Shown: piece by piece, positions 6,086 to 12,933 of the stretch
How positions within the stretch are numbered: the stretch's first letter is position 1
How the letters are laid out: every line of letters begins with the position of its first letter
Assembly: GCA_052148775.1 (NCBI GenBank)
Contig: JBKQHM010000706.1
Location: forward strand, 1 to 13,281
Direction of reading: 5' to 3'
Length of the DNA: 13,281 nt
From: CAVZRC01 sp052148775
GTDB lineage: Bacteria; Planctomycetota; Planctomycetia; Isosphaerales; Isosphaeraceae
The notes under the pieces: model-generated
What the model was told of the DNA's origin: nothing
The model's input: only the letters and a program-made list of their open reading frames with translations
Databases searched by the model: none
Translations under genes and position numbers: made by a program

Positions 6086-6217
6086 AGAGCGTGTTATGAA
6101 CGATCCGCTCGGATTTCCCGGCCCTTTTTTCTGTAGGCGGCCTCTGTGAGGCCGCAAGCGGCCCTCGCGGCCTCACAGAGGCCGCCTACAGAAGAGGTGA
6201 GATTCATAACACCCTCT
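6086..6217. mobile_element. MITE-like element with 15-bp terminal inverted repeats
   Basis: Bases 6086-6100 (agagcgtgttatgaa) and 6203-6217 (ttcataacaccctct) are inverted copies matching at 14 of 15 positions. They bracket 102 bases with no gene but with a long perfect internal hairpin. Size, terminal repeats and the lack of coding capacity fit a non-autonomous miniature element mobilised by a transposase elsewhere; the ends recall those of IS5-type elements, which is a recollection and not a match. No clear target-site duplication is seen next to the ends. Confidence 0.65.
6129..6193. repeat. Perfect 27-bp inverted repeat with 11-base loop
   Basis: Bases 6129-6155 and 6167-6193 are exact reverse complements over 27 bases, separated by 11. 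The arms begin ttctgtaggcggcc and end ggccgcctacagaa. There is a run of six T just left of and overlapping the left arm on the plus strand, but no T-run follows the hairpin in either direction of transcription, so it is not a standard intrinsic terminator. It may still stop or protect transcripts from the blaI-like gene ending at 6230. Perfect arms imply recent origin or active maintenance. Confidence 0.95.
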
Positions 6218-6229
6218 CATGACGAGACG

Positions 6230-6643
6230 CTAGCCCTTCGGAGTCGAGTCCGGGAGTTCGCCGGCGGCCGCCTGGTCCAGGAGACTTCGCATCCGCGCCA
6301 GTTCCTCGGCCGAGAATCGGCCGCCCTGTACGAGGGCCAGGACCAGCGGGGCGGCCCGGCCGTCGCACAGCTCGTCGGCCGCATCCTTGAGCCGGCGTTC
6401 CAGGATCTCCTCCCGCGTGACGGCCGCCCGGAAAACATGCGGGACCGTCGATGGGTCACTCGCCGCGTACTGCTTGGCGGACAATCGTTGGAGCAGGGTC
6501 GACACCGTCGTGTACGCCCAGCGCCGGCCGCGACGCGTCAGCTCCGCATTGATCTCGCGGACCGTACCCGACCCGCGGTCCCAGAGCACCCGCAAGACCT
6601 CACGCTCCGATTCGCTCAGACCCGGCTGATTTTCCGATCCCAT
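6230..6643 (-). CDS. BlaI/MecI/CopY-family transcriptional repressor, no adjacent sensor
   Basis: The gene encodes 137 residues from ATG 6643, preceded by AGGAG with six bases of spacing. It has the BlaI layout: a winged helix-turn-helix from LSESEREVLRVLWDRG (9-24) through the recognition helix YTTVSTLLQRLSAKQY (45-59), the wing (STVPHVFRAAV, 65-75), and a C-terminal dimerisation region (TREEILERRL and on). Family members bind palindromic operators as dimers and are usually inactivated when a membrane protease of the M56/BlaR1 type senses a ligand. Here no M56 gene follows; downstream lie only the MITE-like element and gene remnants. Two operator-like palindromes lie upstream, so self-repression is likely. 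Targets beyond itself are unknown. Confidence 0.93.
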   Translation of the reverse strand: MGSENQPGLSESEREVLRVLWDRGSGTVREINAELTRRGRRWAYTTVSTLLQRLSAKQYAASDPSTVPHVFRAAVTREEILERRLKDAADELCDGRAAPLVLALVQGGRFSAEELARMRSLLDQAAAGELPDSTPKG

Positions 6644-6732
6644 GGCCGCTCCTACCGCTCGCCCCGACCGGGAGCGCCTCGCCCTCGCGAATCGCCCGCT
6701 CCCAGGGGCCGAGTACAGGCCCTTTCGGTCAT

Positions 6733-6745
6733 CTACAACTCGTAG
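6733..6745 (-). promoter_or_regulatory. BlaI-type operator palindrome, start-side site
   Basis: CTAC-N5-GTAG (6733-6745) resembles the second palindrome 24 bases away (centre to centre) and the TACA/TGTA half-sites known for BlaI/MecI operators. It lies about 90 bases ahead of the blaI-like start, just downstream of the putative -10 box, so bound repressor would block the transcription start. Confidence 0.55.
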
Positions 6746-6750
6746 TAGGC

Positions 6751-6779
6751 AGATTACTACAAGCTGTAGAAGGATTCAA
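6751..6779 (-). promoter_or_regulatory. Putative promoter with embedded BlaI-type operator
   Basis: On the minus strand TTGAAT (6774-6779) and TAATCT (6751-6756) stand 17 bases apart, the ideal -35 to -10 spacing, though the -10 match is weak (3 of 6). The spacer contains the near-perfect palindrome CTACAAGCTGTAG (6757-6769), with CTACA/TGTAG half-sites of BlaI type. A repressor sitting between the -35 and -10 boxes is the classical arrangement. The promoter would drive the blaI-like gene that starts at 6643. Confidence 0.5.
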
Positions 6780-6832
6780 GAGGGATTCGAGGCGGGTCTC
6801 GGATTATTGACAAGGTCGCCTTCGGGGCTCGA

Positions 6833-8302
6833 TCAGCGACGGATCGTGATCCGGTACGACGGCCAGGGAGGCGGCAGGCCGGCCTTCGGGCCGGAGAGGG
6901 TCGCGGAGTTGCCGTCCCGGTGGTACTCGAACGGCTTGCCGGTCGCCGGGTCGTCGGGCACGGGGACCTCGGTGACTCGATCCAGAGACTCGGGCAGCCC
7001 GCCGTCGTGGGCCGCCGCGTAGAGCCGGATCGCCTCGACGACGCGCAGAGCGGCGACGCGCCGGTCGACCCGCAGTTCGGCGTACATCACCGACTGGAGC
7101 GACGGCATATACTGGACGAACAGGGTGAACGGGCCCCGCCTCGCGGCGAGGCGCCGGGGCTCGGAAGCGGCATATTGAGGGATCGCGATCCTCGGCGGAA
7201 GATAGCTGTTCTTGAAAAAATCATCCCAGATCTCGCGGTAGCCGTCGGCGTAGAAGAGGGCGACGACCTGATCATCGGGCATCGCCGCGAGCTGCGGATC
7301 GGTCAGCTTGCGCGTCGCCTTCAGGTGCTCCTTCGCCGCGGGGAGTGCCCTGGACTTGAACCCGGCGAGCTCGCCCGCGGCGAACGCCTGCAACTGGGGA
7401 TCGTTGAGGCCTCCCAAGGCGTCGAAGCGACTCCACTTGACGAATCCTTCGTGCATCCGGGCCAGGAACGAGGCCCATTCGGCGGCGGTGTGCGGCCGGT
7501 CGAGCTCGTCTTCTCTCAACTCGGGGATCAGGTTCTCGAGGAGCTTCTTCTCGAGTTCCACCGGGTCGCGCAGGCCGACCAACGGTCGCGGCAGCACCGT
7601 CAAGGCCCAGTAGAGGTTGGGCGCGCCCGGCTGGGCGATCAGCTCGTCGCACCGATCGAGCATCACGGACGCGATCGCGATGCCGACCAAGCCATTGATC
7701 AGGAAAGGCCCCCGGCCGACGTGGCGGCCGAAGGCCATGCCCGTCTCCAGGGTGCGGATCGCGTCGTCGAATCGTCGCTCGGCGATCTCCACGCGCGCCT
7801 TCACGGCCAGGAGCCGGGTCCAGTGCCGCATGCTCTGGGCGTCGGGGAGCAGGATCGCGACGACGTTGAGTCGCTCCTCGGGCAGCGTGTAATTCCACTC
7901 GCAGGTCTTGCGATGCGCGCCGAACTCGATCTGCTTGAGCTTGTTTTTCCAGATGTCGACGAACTGGCGGGCCTCGGCGGTCGGGAAGTCCTTCATCGGC
8001 AATTCCAGCCATTTGGTCGGTTTCTCGGTGATCTGTCGCCATGCCTCGTCGTTCACCTCATGCCGGATGCGCAGGTAGATCGGCGCCGCATCACCGGGGA
8101 TCAGGTCGGCCGAGCTCGGCACGAGCCGATACTTCAGCGCCGGGACCGGCTCCGCGGCGGGGCTGACGACCAGCACCTTGGGTTTGGGAGGCTCGCCGGA
8201 TTTCGCCGGTTGAGCAGGAGCCCGACCGGGGATGGCCACGGCCGAGCACGCGGCCAGGACGAGGATCTTCCACGACGGCAGGGTTCGTCCGATTCGAATC
8301 AT
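6833..8302 (-). CDS. Exported hypothetical protein with pseudopilin-like C-terminal phrase
   Basis: The gene encodes 489 residues from ATG 8302 (GGAGAG six bases upstream; the open frame continues further but without a ribosome-binding site). The N-terminus is a Sec-type signal peptide: a basic start (MIRIGR), a hydrophobic core (ILVLAACSAVAIPG) and a probable cleavage site around RAPAQ (about residues 28-32). The mature protein is mostly helical and charged, with no recognised catalytic motif. Near the end, AIRLYAAAHDGGLPESLDRV followed by DDPATGKPFEYHRDG matches a phrase common in planctomycete exported proteins and reminiscent of the C-terminal part of type II secretion pseudopilins. Function is unknown; a periplasmic location is expected. 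It lies 109 bases after the anti-sigma-like gene on the same strand. Confidence 0.85.
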   Translation of the reverse strand: MIRIGRTLPSWKILVLAACSAVAIPGRAPAQPAKSGEPPKPKVLVVSPAAEPVPALKYRLVPSSADLIPGDAAPIYLRIRHEVNDEAWRQITEKPTKWLELPMKDFPTAEARQFVDIWKNKLKQIEFGAHRKTCEWNYTLPEERLNVVAILLPDAQSMRHWTRLLAVKARVEIAERRFDDAIRTLETGMAFGRHVGRGPFLINGLVGIAIASVMLDRCDELIAQPGAPNLYWALTVLPRPLVGLRDPVELEKKLLENLIPELREDELDRPHTAAEWASFLARMHEGFVKWSRFDALGGLNDPQLQAFAAGELAGFKSRALPAAKEHLKATRKLTDPQLAAMPDDQVVALFYADGYREIWDDFFKNSYLPPRIAIPQYAASEPRRLAARRGPFTLFVQYMPSLQSVMYAELRVDRRVAALRVVEAIRLYAAAHDGGLPESLDRVTEVPVPDDPATGKPFEYHRDGNSATLSGPKAGLPPPWPSYRITIRR

Positions 8303-8411
8303 GAGAAACTCTCCAATAAACCTCGGTTCGTACGGGGACAAGGCGGACGGCGAACGGGCGCCCCCCAGCAAAGGGCGTTCCGGATCAGGGAAGCCGATCG
8401 ATCCCGGCGGT

Positions 8412-8960
8412 TCAGAGATCGAGGACTTGCCGGATGTCGCGGGCACGTAGTGGGTCGGGTTGCGGCAAGGGTACCGCGGGTTCGGTCGGCGACCGGCGCG
8501 TCCCGGGCTCGATCTCGAGATCGGGAGACGGCACGTCCCGAACGTCGCTCGCCATCCGCGCGGTCATTACGAAGTAGCTGGTGGGCGAGAGGGGCTCGAA
8601 TTTCGTGGCGGCGAGCGTCGGCGAGGGGGTCGGGGGCGACGGCTCCTGTGCCGCGGGTCGGGCGGCGATGGCCGTCTCCGTCGCCCGACGCCGCGCGCGC
8701 TCCTGCGCCAGGAGGGCTCGCTCTCGATCGAGCAGCGACCCCTGGTGTACCAGCAACCCGCCCAGGCTGATGGTCAAGAGGAGCAGGGCGGCCGTCGCCA
8801 TTCGCCAGGATCGGATAGGGCCTTCGCCTCGTCCCGCGGCCCGGCCGCTGTCATAGAGCATCCGGTCGCGGTCGAGCGAGCCGGAGGCCGGCCGCCAGGC
8901 GGTCAGGCGATCTTCCAGCGCCTTCAGGTCGTCTTCGCGTCGGTCGTGATCGATGTCCAT
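8412..8960 (-). CDS. Putative single-pass membrane anti-sigma partner
   Basis: The gene encodes 182 residues from ATG 8960 and overlaps the end of the sigma-factor gene by 37 bases, implying coupled translation. The N-terminal cytosolic part (about 1-52) contains LKALEDRLTAWRPASGSLDRDRMLYDSGRAAG; I recall similar W-R-P/RDRMLxxxGRAA phrases in proteins encoded next to planctomycete ECF sigma factors. One transmembrane helix follows (about 54-72), then a charged coiled coil (LLDRERALLAQERARRRATE, 77-96) and a Pro/Ser-rich extracytoplasmic tail. The zinc-binding HxxxCxxC motif of classical anti-sigma proteins is absent. Role as sigma antagonist is inferred from position and topology. Confidence 0.75.
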   Translation of the reverse strand: MDIDHDRREDDLKALEDRLTAWRPASGSLDRDRMLYDSGRAAGRGEGPIRSWRMATAALLLLTISLGGLLVHQGSLLDRERALLAQERARRRATETAIAARPAAQEPSPPTPSPTLAATKFEPLSPTSYFVMTARMASDVRDVPSPDLEIEPGTRRSPTEPAVPLPQPDPLRARDIRQVLDL

Positions 8961-9445
8961 CGGGATTCGAGCCTCGCGTGCAACCGGGCAAGCCCGGCCT
9001 GGTATCGTCGGTGGGCGGTGGTCAGCGAACAGCCCTGGAGCCGGGCGACTTCCTCGAAGGTCAGCCCGCCCCAGAGGCGCGCGACGATCGCTTCGCGCGT
9101 TTCGAGGTCCAGGTCGGCCAGGAGCCGGGAGGCGCGCTCGGCGTCGATCCGGTCGTCGGTGGCGGCGAACCAGGCGACGCCCGGCCCGGCCTCCCGATCG
9201 GCGGCACGCCGCTCGCGCTGTCGACGTCGTCGCGACTGCCGCGATGCGGCGATCGCGCCGTTGCGCACCACGCAGTAGAGCCAGGCGACGGCCCGGTCGG
9301 GTTCCGACCCCTGCCGGGCCAGCGCGACGAACGCGTCCTGGACGATGTCCTCCGGCGCGTCGGACCACTGGCGGGCGTAGAGCACCAGCGCCGCGGCGTG
9401 CTCGTCGAACAGGCGACCGAGTGTCTCCGGGCCGATCCGTCCCAT
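8924..9445 (-). CDS. ECF-family RNA polymerase sigma factor
   Basis: The gene encodes 173 residues from ATG 9445, preceded by GGGAGG three bases away; a start at 9493 is possible but lacks a ribosome-binding site. Region 2 spans about 10-75, with LFDEHAAALVLYARQW and the core-binding/-10 segment PEDIVQDAFVALAR (31-44), then AWLYCVVRNGAIAASRQ (54-70). A basic, less conserved linker follows (SRRRRQRERRAADRE). Region 4 (about 108-157) contains the helix-turn-helix GLTFEEVARLQGCSLTTAHRRYQAGLARLHARL, which would bind the -35 element. There is no sigma-3 domain, as expected for ECF factors. It overlaps its membrane partner by 37 bases and is divergent from the YfhO-like gene. A partner that senses an envelope signal would release it to transcribe its regulon. 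Confidence 0.93.
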   Translation of the reverse strand: MGRIGPETLGRLFDEHAAALVLYARQWSDAPEDIVQDAFVALARQGSEPDRAVAWLYCVVRNGAIAASRQSRRRRQRERRAADREAGPGVAWFAATDDRIDAERASRLLADLDLETREAIVARLWGGLTFEEVARLQGCSLTTAHRRYQAGLARLHARLESRWTSITTDAKTT

Positions 9446-9600
9446 GGGCCTCCCACCGCTTCGGGTTCCAATGTCTATCTCCCATGACGCCACGAGTCGT
9501 TCGATTTTCCGCGAAATCCGACGGCGCCCGCCAGATCACCGTTCTTCTCATCGAATCGCGGACGGGGTGAGTCCCTTGCCAGTTCGCCTTGCGCTCGGGT

Positions 9601-11982
9601 ATGACGGTTTTGTCGTACTTCTCACGCCCTGGGGTGTTCCGGCGAGACATGCGTCGGGCGGCCCCATCCTCCCTGGACCCTGCCGTGTTCCGGAAGATCG
9701 GCAACCCGTGGATGCTGGCCGCGGTCTGTTTGGTGGGGGCGGTCATCGCGCCCGTGCTGGTCGGCTTCGCGCCGCTGGACGGCGACCCGGAGCTGATGTA
9801 TCAGCCGATCAAGTCCGAGCTGGGCCGCTCGCTGGCCGAGGGCCGGCTGCCATTCTGGAGCGATCGCTTCGGGCTGGGGGTACCCCTGGTCGCCGAAAGT
9901 CACATGGCGGCGTTCTACCCGCCCAACTGGCTCTTCTATCGGCTCTGGGCGTTCGAGACCGCGTATGGCCTCACGATGTGGGTCCACTGGATTGCGCTGG
10001 CGGCGGCGACGTTTGCCTACGCGCGCAGCCTGGGGATCGGTGCCGCCGGCGCGGCGATGGCGGCGATGGGGTTCGCGCTCTGCGGGTTCCAGGCGGTGCA
10101 CGCCGCGCACGAGCCGTTCTATCACCTGATGCCTTACCTGCCGCTGTGCCTGATCCTGGCCGACCGGTTCGCCGCGACCGGCCGGCCGGCCTGGCTGGCC
10201 GCCCTGGCGATGGCGTGGGGCGTCCAGATCCTGCTCGGGCATTTCCAGATCCAGATGTGGACCGGCGGGCTGGTGCTGCTGGTCGGCGCGTGGCGGGCCC
10301 TCGGGTCGCCGGAAGGCCGGGTACCACGAGGGCCAGGGCACCCTCGCCCGGCGCCTTGGCGAATCCTCGGCCTGATGGTGGGCCTGGCCTGGGGCCTGGC
10401 GATCGCCTTCGTGCAACTGCGGTTGACCTGGGAGCTGAAGCAGGTCACGGGGTTCGAACGGCCGCCGAAATTCCTGTCCAATTTCCTGTTCCCGCTGCCG
10501 CACTGGGCCCAGTTCGCCCTGCCGGAAGTGTTCATGGGCCGGCCCCAGGGCGTGGGCCAGGAAGAATACTGGAGCCGCCTGAAGACGACCGCCGGCGAGG
10601 CCTGCGCGTATGTCGGCGTGGTGCCGCTGATCCTGGCCTTCGTGGGCTGGTTCGCGGGGCCTCGGGATCGACGGCTGGCCCCCTGGAAGCTGGTGGGGCT
10701 GCTCTCCTTGGTCCTGGCCACGATGCCGGGATGGTGGCCCGAGGCTTACGACGTGTTGCTGGACCTCCCCGGCCTCGGCACGTTCCGGGCTCCGGCGCGA
10801 TACACGCTGCTGACCAGCCTGGTGGTGGTCCTGCTGGCCGGCCGGGGGTTCGACCGATCGATCGCGCCGCGACGGTTCTGGGGCGGCCTGGCCCTGGCCG
10901 TCGTCTTCGGCGCGTCGGCGTGGGCCTGGTCGATCTACTGGGCGCAGAGGCCCGACTTCCGGGCCGGCCAGGACGCGGGCACGATCGCGTCGCGATTCGC
11001 GGGCGCGGGGCTGGCCTGGGGGCTGGGCCTGCTGGCCGTCGTCGGCTGGCGGCTGGGCCGGCTCGGCGCGTGGGCGCCGATCGCGGTGACCGTCCTGGAG
11101 CTGGGCGCGCTGCTGTTCGTCGGGCCGGCCCGGTGGAGCTGGAGGGCCGGCCTGCCCGAATCCAGCCCGGTCCTGCGCCGGCTGGCCGAGCTCCCGGATG
11201 TGGGCCTGGTCGGAGGCCGGCTCTACAACCTGCCCGTGGATGCGGGCCTGACCGTGGCGTATCCCAACCTGGGGATCACGCCGCCGCCGCCGAACTACCT
11301 GATCGAGTCCGCGACCCGGCCGCCCGGCGAGACCAGCCACATCAATCACCAGTGGCAGAACCGGTTCGGCGTGACCCACGGCATTTGGGGTGCCGGCGAT
11401 CCGGTCGAGGGGACGGAGGTCCTGGCCGTGATCCCGGATCCGGCCCTCGATCGGGTGATCGAGAGCGTGCCCCACCTGCGTGTCCGCGGGCCGTGGAAGC
11501 TGGTGAAGACCCGCGGCCCGTTCCCCGCGGCCCGGGTGGCCAGCCGGATCATGAAGGCCGAGACCTGGGGCGAGCTCTATACCACCCTGTCGGACGCCGA
11601 ATTCAAGGACGACGCCTGGGTCCTCGCCGAGGACGAGGCGCCCGCGTTGCCGGGACCGGCCGCCCGGTCGTCCCGCGTGCTGGGCTGGGACGGTCGCACG
11701 GCGAGCGTCGAGCACGACGGCTCCTGCGTCCTGATCCTGCGGCGGACCTATTATCCCGGCTGGACCTATCGGATCGACGGCGGCCCCGAGCGGCCGGTGT
11801 TCAAGGTCGACGGCGGCCTGCACGGCATCCCGCTCGTCGGGGCGGGCACCAGCCGCGTCGAGCTGCGATACCGGCCCACCGGGCTGGACCGGGCCGCGAC
11901 CGTGTCGCTCTCCGCCCTCGCCGCCGCCTTGCTGGTCGCGGCCGTCGGTTGGTGGTCGGCGGCCCGGAGCGATCGAGGGTGA
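9601..11982 (+). CDS. YfhO-family polytopic membrane protein (GT-C-like)
   Basis: The gene encodes 793 residues from ATG 9601; TTG 9589 and ATG 9649 are alternatives in the same frame and none has a strong ribosome-binding site. After an N-terminal helix (MLAAVCLVGAVIAPVLVGF) comes a first outer loop with the acidic phrase PLDGDPELMYQP and then LPFWSDRFGLGVPL, typical of GT-C-type polyprenyl-sugar glycosyltransferases and YfhO proteins. About a dozen hydrophobic segments follow to roughly residue 520. An extracytoplasmic beta-rich domain ends with the YfhO hallmark RTYYPGWTYRIDGGPERPVFKVDGG, followed by a last helix (LSALAAALLVAAVGWW). In Gram-positives YfhO acts in glycosylation of lipoteichoic acid; here a sugar-transfer role in envelope polymers is a reasonable but unproven analogy. 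The gene is divergent from the sigma factor, with the shared promoter region at 9446-9600. Confidence 0.88.
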   Translation: MTVLSYFSRPGVFRRDMRRAAPSSLDPAVFRKIGNPWMLAAVCLVGAVIAPVLVGFAPLDGDPELMYQPIKSELGRSLAEGRLPFWSDRFGLGVPLVAESHMAAFYPPNWLFYRLWAFETAYGLTMWVHWIALAAATFAYARSLGIGAAGAAMAAMGFALCGFQAVHAAHEPFYHLMPYLPLCLILADRFAATGRPAWLAALAMAWGVQILLGHFQIQMWTGGLVLLVGAWRALGSPEGRVPRGPGHPRPAPWRILGLMVGLAWGLAIAFVQLRLTWELKQVTGFERPPKFLSNFLFPLPHWAQFALPEVFMGRPQGVGQEEYWSRLKTTAGEACAYVGVVPLILAFVGWFAGPRDRRLAPWKLVGLLSLVLATMPGWWPEAYDVLLDLPGLGTFRAPARYTLLTSLVVVLLAGRGFDRSIAPRRFWGGLALAVVFGASAWAWSIYWAQRPDFRAGQDAGTIASRFAGAGLAWGLGLLAVVGWRLGRLGAWAPIAVTVLELGALLFVGPARWSWRAGLPESSPVLRRLAELPDVGLVGGRLYNLPVDAGLTVAYPNLGITPPPPNYLIESATRPPGETSHINHQWQNRFGVTHGIWGAGDPVEGTEVLAVIPDPALDRVIESVPHLRVRGPWKLVKTRGPFPAARVASRIMKAETWGELYTTLSDAEFKDDAWVLAEDEAPALPGPAARSSRVLGWDGRTASVEHDGSCVLILRRTYYPGWTYRIDGGPERPVFKVDGGLHGIPLVGAGTSRVELRYRPTGLDRAATVSLSALAAALLVAAVGWWSAARSDRG

Positions 11983-12014
11983 CGTCGCTCCGCGCTTCTC
12001 GCCGACCTCCCGTA

Positions 12015-12242
12015 TTACGCGGCGTCGACCGCCTCATAGACCTTCCCGTGCTGCCTCAGCCATTCGATGTCGCCCCGCCGCGCGCGGTCTTCCAGCTCTC
12101 GCAGCAATTGCACCGTCTCGGACTCGCAACACGGCTCGCTCGGGTCATCGAGGGGGATGACCATCTCGACCTCGACCGCTACGACATAACGATCTGTGTG
12201 AATCCAGCGGACCCGAGAGATCCGCTTCCCCGGAATTCGCAT
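12015..12242 (-). CDS. Small conserved-looking hypothetical protein
   Basis: The gene encodes 75 residues from ATG 12242, with AGG about nine bases upstream; the frame extends to 12329 but the extra 29 residues look non-coding. It starts MRIPGKRISRVRWIHTDRY, continues with a beta strand (VVAVEVEMVIP), a turn DDPSEPCCESE, and a helix VQLLRELEDRARRGDIEWLRQHG. I recall similar short proteins as unknowns in planctomycete genomes, but cannot name the family. There is no signal peptide or membrane segment. It converges on the YfhO-like gene (32 bases between stops) and is divergent from the BlaI gene at 12508. Confidence 0.7.
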   Translation of the reverse strand: MRIPGKRISRVRWIHTDRYVVAVEVEMVIPLDDPSEPCCESETVQLLRELEDRARRGDIEWLRQHGKVYEAVDAA

Positions 12243-12336
12243 CGTGAAACCTGATCGTGACAGGGAGATCCATCTCGTGAGAGTGCCGATCGCCAGCCGA
12301 AGTCTGTCGGATCCAGGTCGGTTTGCCAAGACCCTC

Positions 12337-12371
12337 TGGAATCGTTCGCTCTAATTCGTTAGAATTCGAAT
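12337..12371 (+). promoter_or_regulatory. Putative promoter and operator ahead of the blaI-M56 operon
   Basis: TAGAAT (12360-12365) matches the -10 consensus at 5 of 6 positions, with a weak -35 candidate TGGAAT (12337-12342) at 17-base spacing. Overlapping the -10 box is the palindrome TCTAATTCGTTAGA (12350-12363), with TCTAA/TTAGA arms, followed by a second palindrome ATTCGAAT (12364-12371). The layout mirrors that at 6733-6779 and fits BlaI repression of its own operon, although the half-sites differ (CTAA instead of CTACA). It lies about 140 bases ahead of the ATG at 12508. Confidence 0.4.
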
Positions 12372-12465
12372 CGCTGCCGCCGAGGGATGAGGTCTTGGGT
12401 TTCAAGGCCCGAATACCCCCCGACTCCAGCATATCAATGTCAGCGAGCGAGATTGGCATTTTCCC

Positions 12466-12493
12466 GGAATCTGGAATCCGTGATCCGGAATCC
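12466..12493 (+). repeat. Three ggaatc repeats next to the blaI ribosome-binding site
   Basis: GGAATC occurs at 12466-12471, 12473-12478 and 12488-12493, immediately ahead of the AAGGAG that starts translation of the repressor at 12508. It may be simple slippage in the 5' untranslated region; no function is claimed. Confidence 0.4.
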
Positions 12494-12507
12494 GAAGGAG
12501 TGTCGCG

Positions 12508-12933
12508 ATGTCCAGGCCGCCGAGTTCGCAGCCGACCGAGGGTGAGCTGGAGATCCTGAAGGTGCTCTGGGAGCAGGGTCCAACGTCGCTGAGCCAGGTC
12601 TGTGCCAGCGTGCGGAAAGGCCGGCCGGTGGCGACGACGACGGTCGCGACGATGCTGAAGCTGATGCAGGACAAAGGGCTAGTGGACCGTGGCGAGGCCC
12701 CGAGGGGCTCGGTCTACTCGGCGCGGGTCAGTCGCGAGGCGGCGAGCACGGGCCTGGTGCGCCGGCTGATGGACCTGGTCTTCGACGGCTCCGCCCGCGG
12801 GCTGGTGGCGCACATGCTCGAGACCGGGAAGCTCAGCGAGGGCGATCGCGAGGAGATCCGACGGCTGCTGGACAAAGACGACGCGCGAAAGGCCGGTGTA
12901 CCACGCTCTCGGAAGAAAGGGGGGCAGTCATGA
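12508..12933 (+). CDS. BlaI/MecI/CopY-family transcriptional repressor
   Basis: The gene encodes 141 residues from ATG 12508, with a strong AAGGAG seven bases upstream. The winged helix-turn-helix runs from PTEGELEILKVLWEQGPTSL (9-28) to the recognition helix ATTTVATMLKLMQDKGLV (42-59), with the wing at GSVYSARVS (68-76). The C-terminal dimerisation part includes GLVAHMLETGKLSEGDREEI (98-117) and a basic tail (RSRKKGGQS). It would repress its own operon until proteolysed when the co-encoded membrane protease is activated. Its stop codon overlaps the ATG of the M56 gene (ATGA), the canonical two-gene blaI-blaR1 layout. The physiological signal need not be a beta-lactam, since no beta-lactamase gene is in the window. 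Confidence 0.94.
   Translation: MSRPPSSQPTEGELEILKVLWEQGPTSLSQVCASVRKGRPVATTTVATMLKLMQDKGLVDRGEAPRGSVYSARVSREAASTGLVRRLMDLVFDGSARGLVAHMLETGKLSEGDREEIRRLLDKDDARKAGVPRSRKKGGQS

Noticed and set aside
5227..6087. A 286-codon plus-strand frame across the scar region
   Set aside because: It is Arg/Gly/Pro-rich and antisense to better frames; all interpretable family matches in this interval are on the minus strand.
6129..6193. Rho-independent terminator for the repressor gene
   Set aside because: Transcription comes from the right. After the hairpin the minus strand has an A-run (T-run on plus), so the required U-tract is missing.
6920..8770. A 616-codon plus-strand frame opposite the exported protein
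   Set aside because: It is antisense to a gene with a signal peptide and good ribosome-binding site, and its sequence looks like reverse-complement shadow.
9622..11823. A 733-codon open frame on the minus strand opposite the YfhO-like gene
   Set aside because: It is rich in Arg, Pro, Gly and Gln with no hydrophobic or domain pattern, and lies fully antisense to a gene with clear membrane helices and YfhO motifs. Long antisense frames are normal at this GC content.
9444..12254. A 936-codon plus-strand frame over the same region
   Set aside because: It is another shadow of the YfhO-like gene in a shifted frame: Arg/Gly/Pro-rich, without coherent secondary structure.
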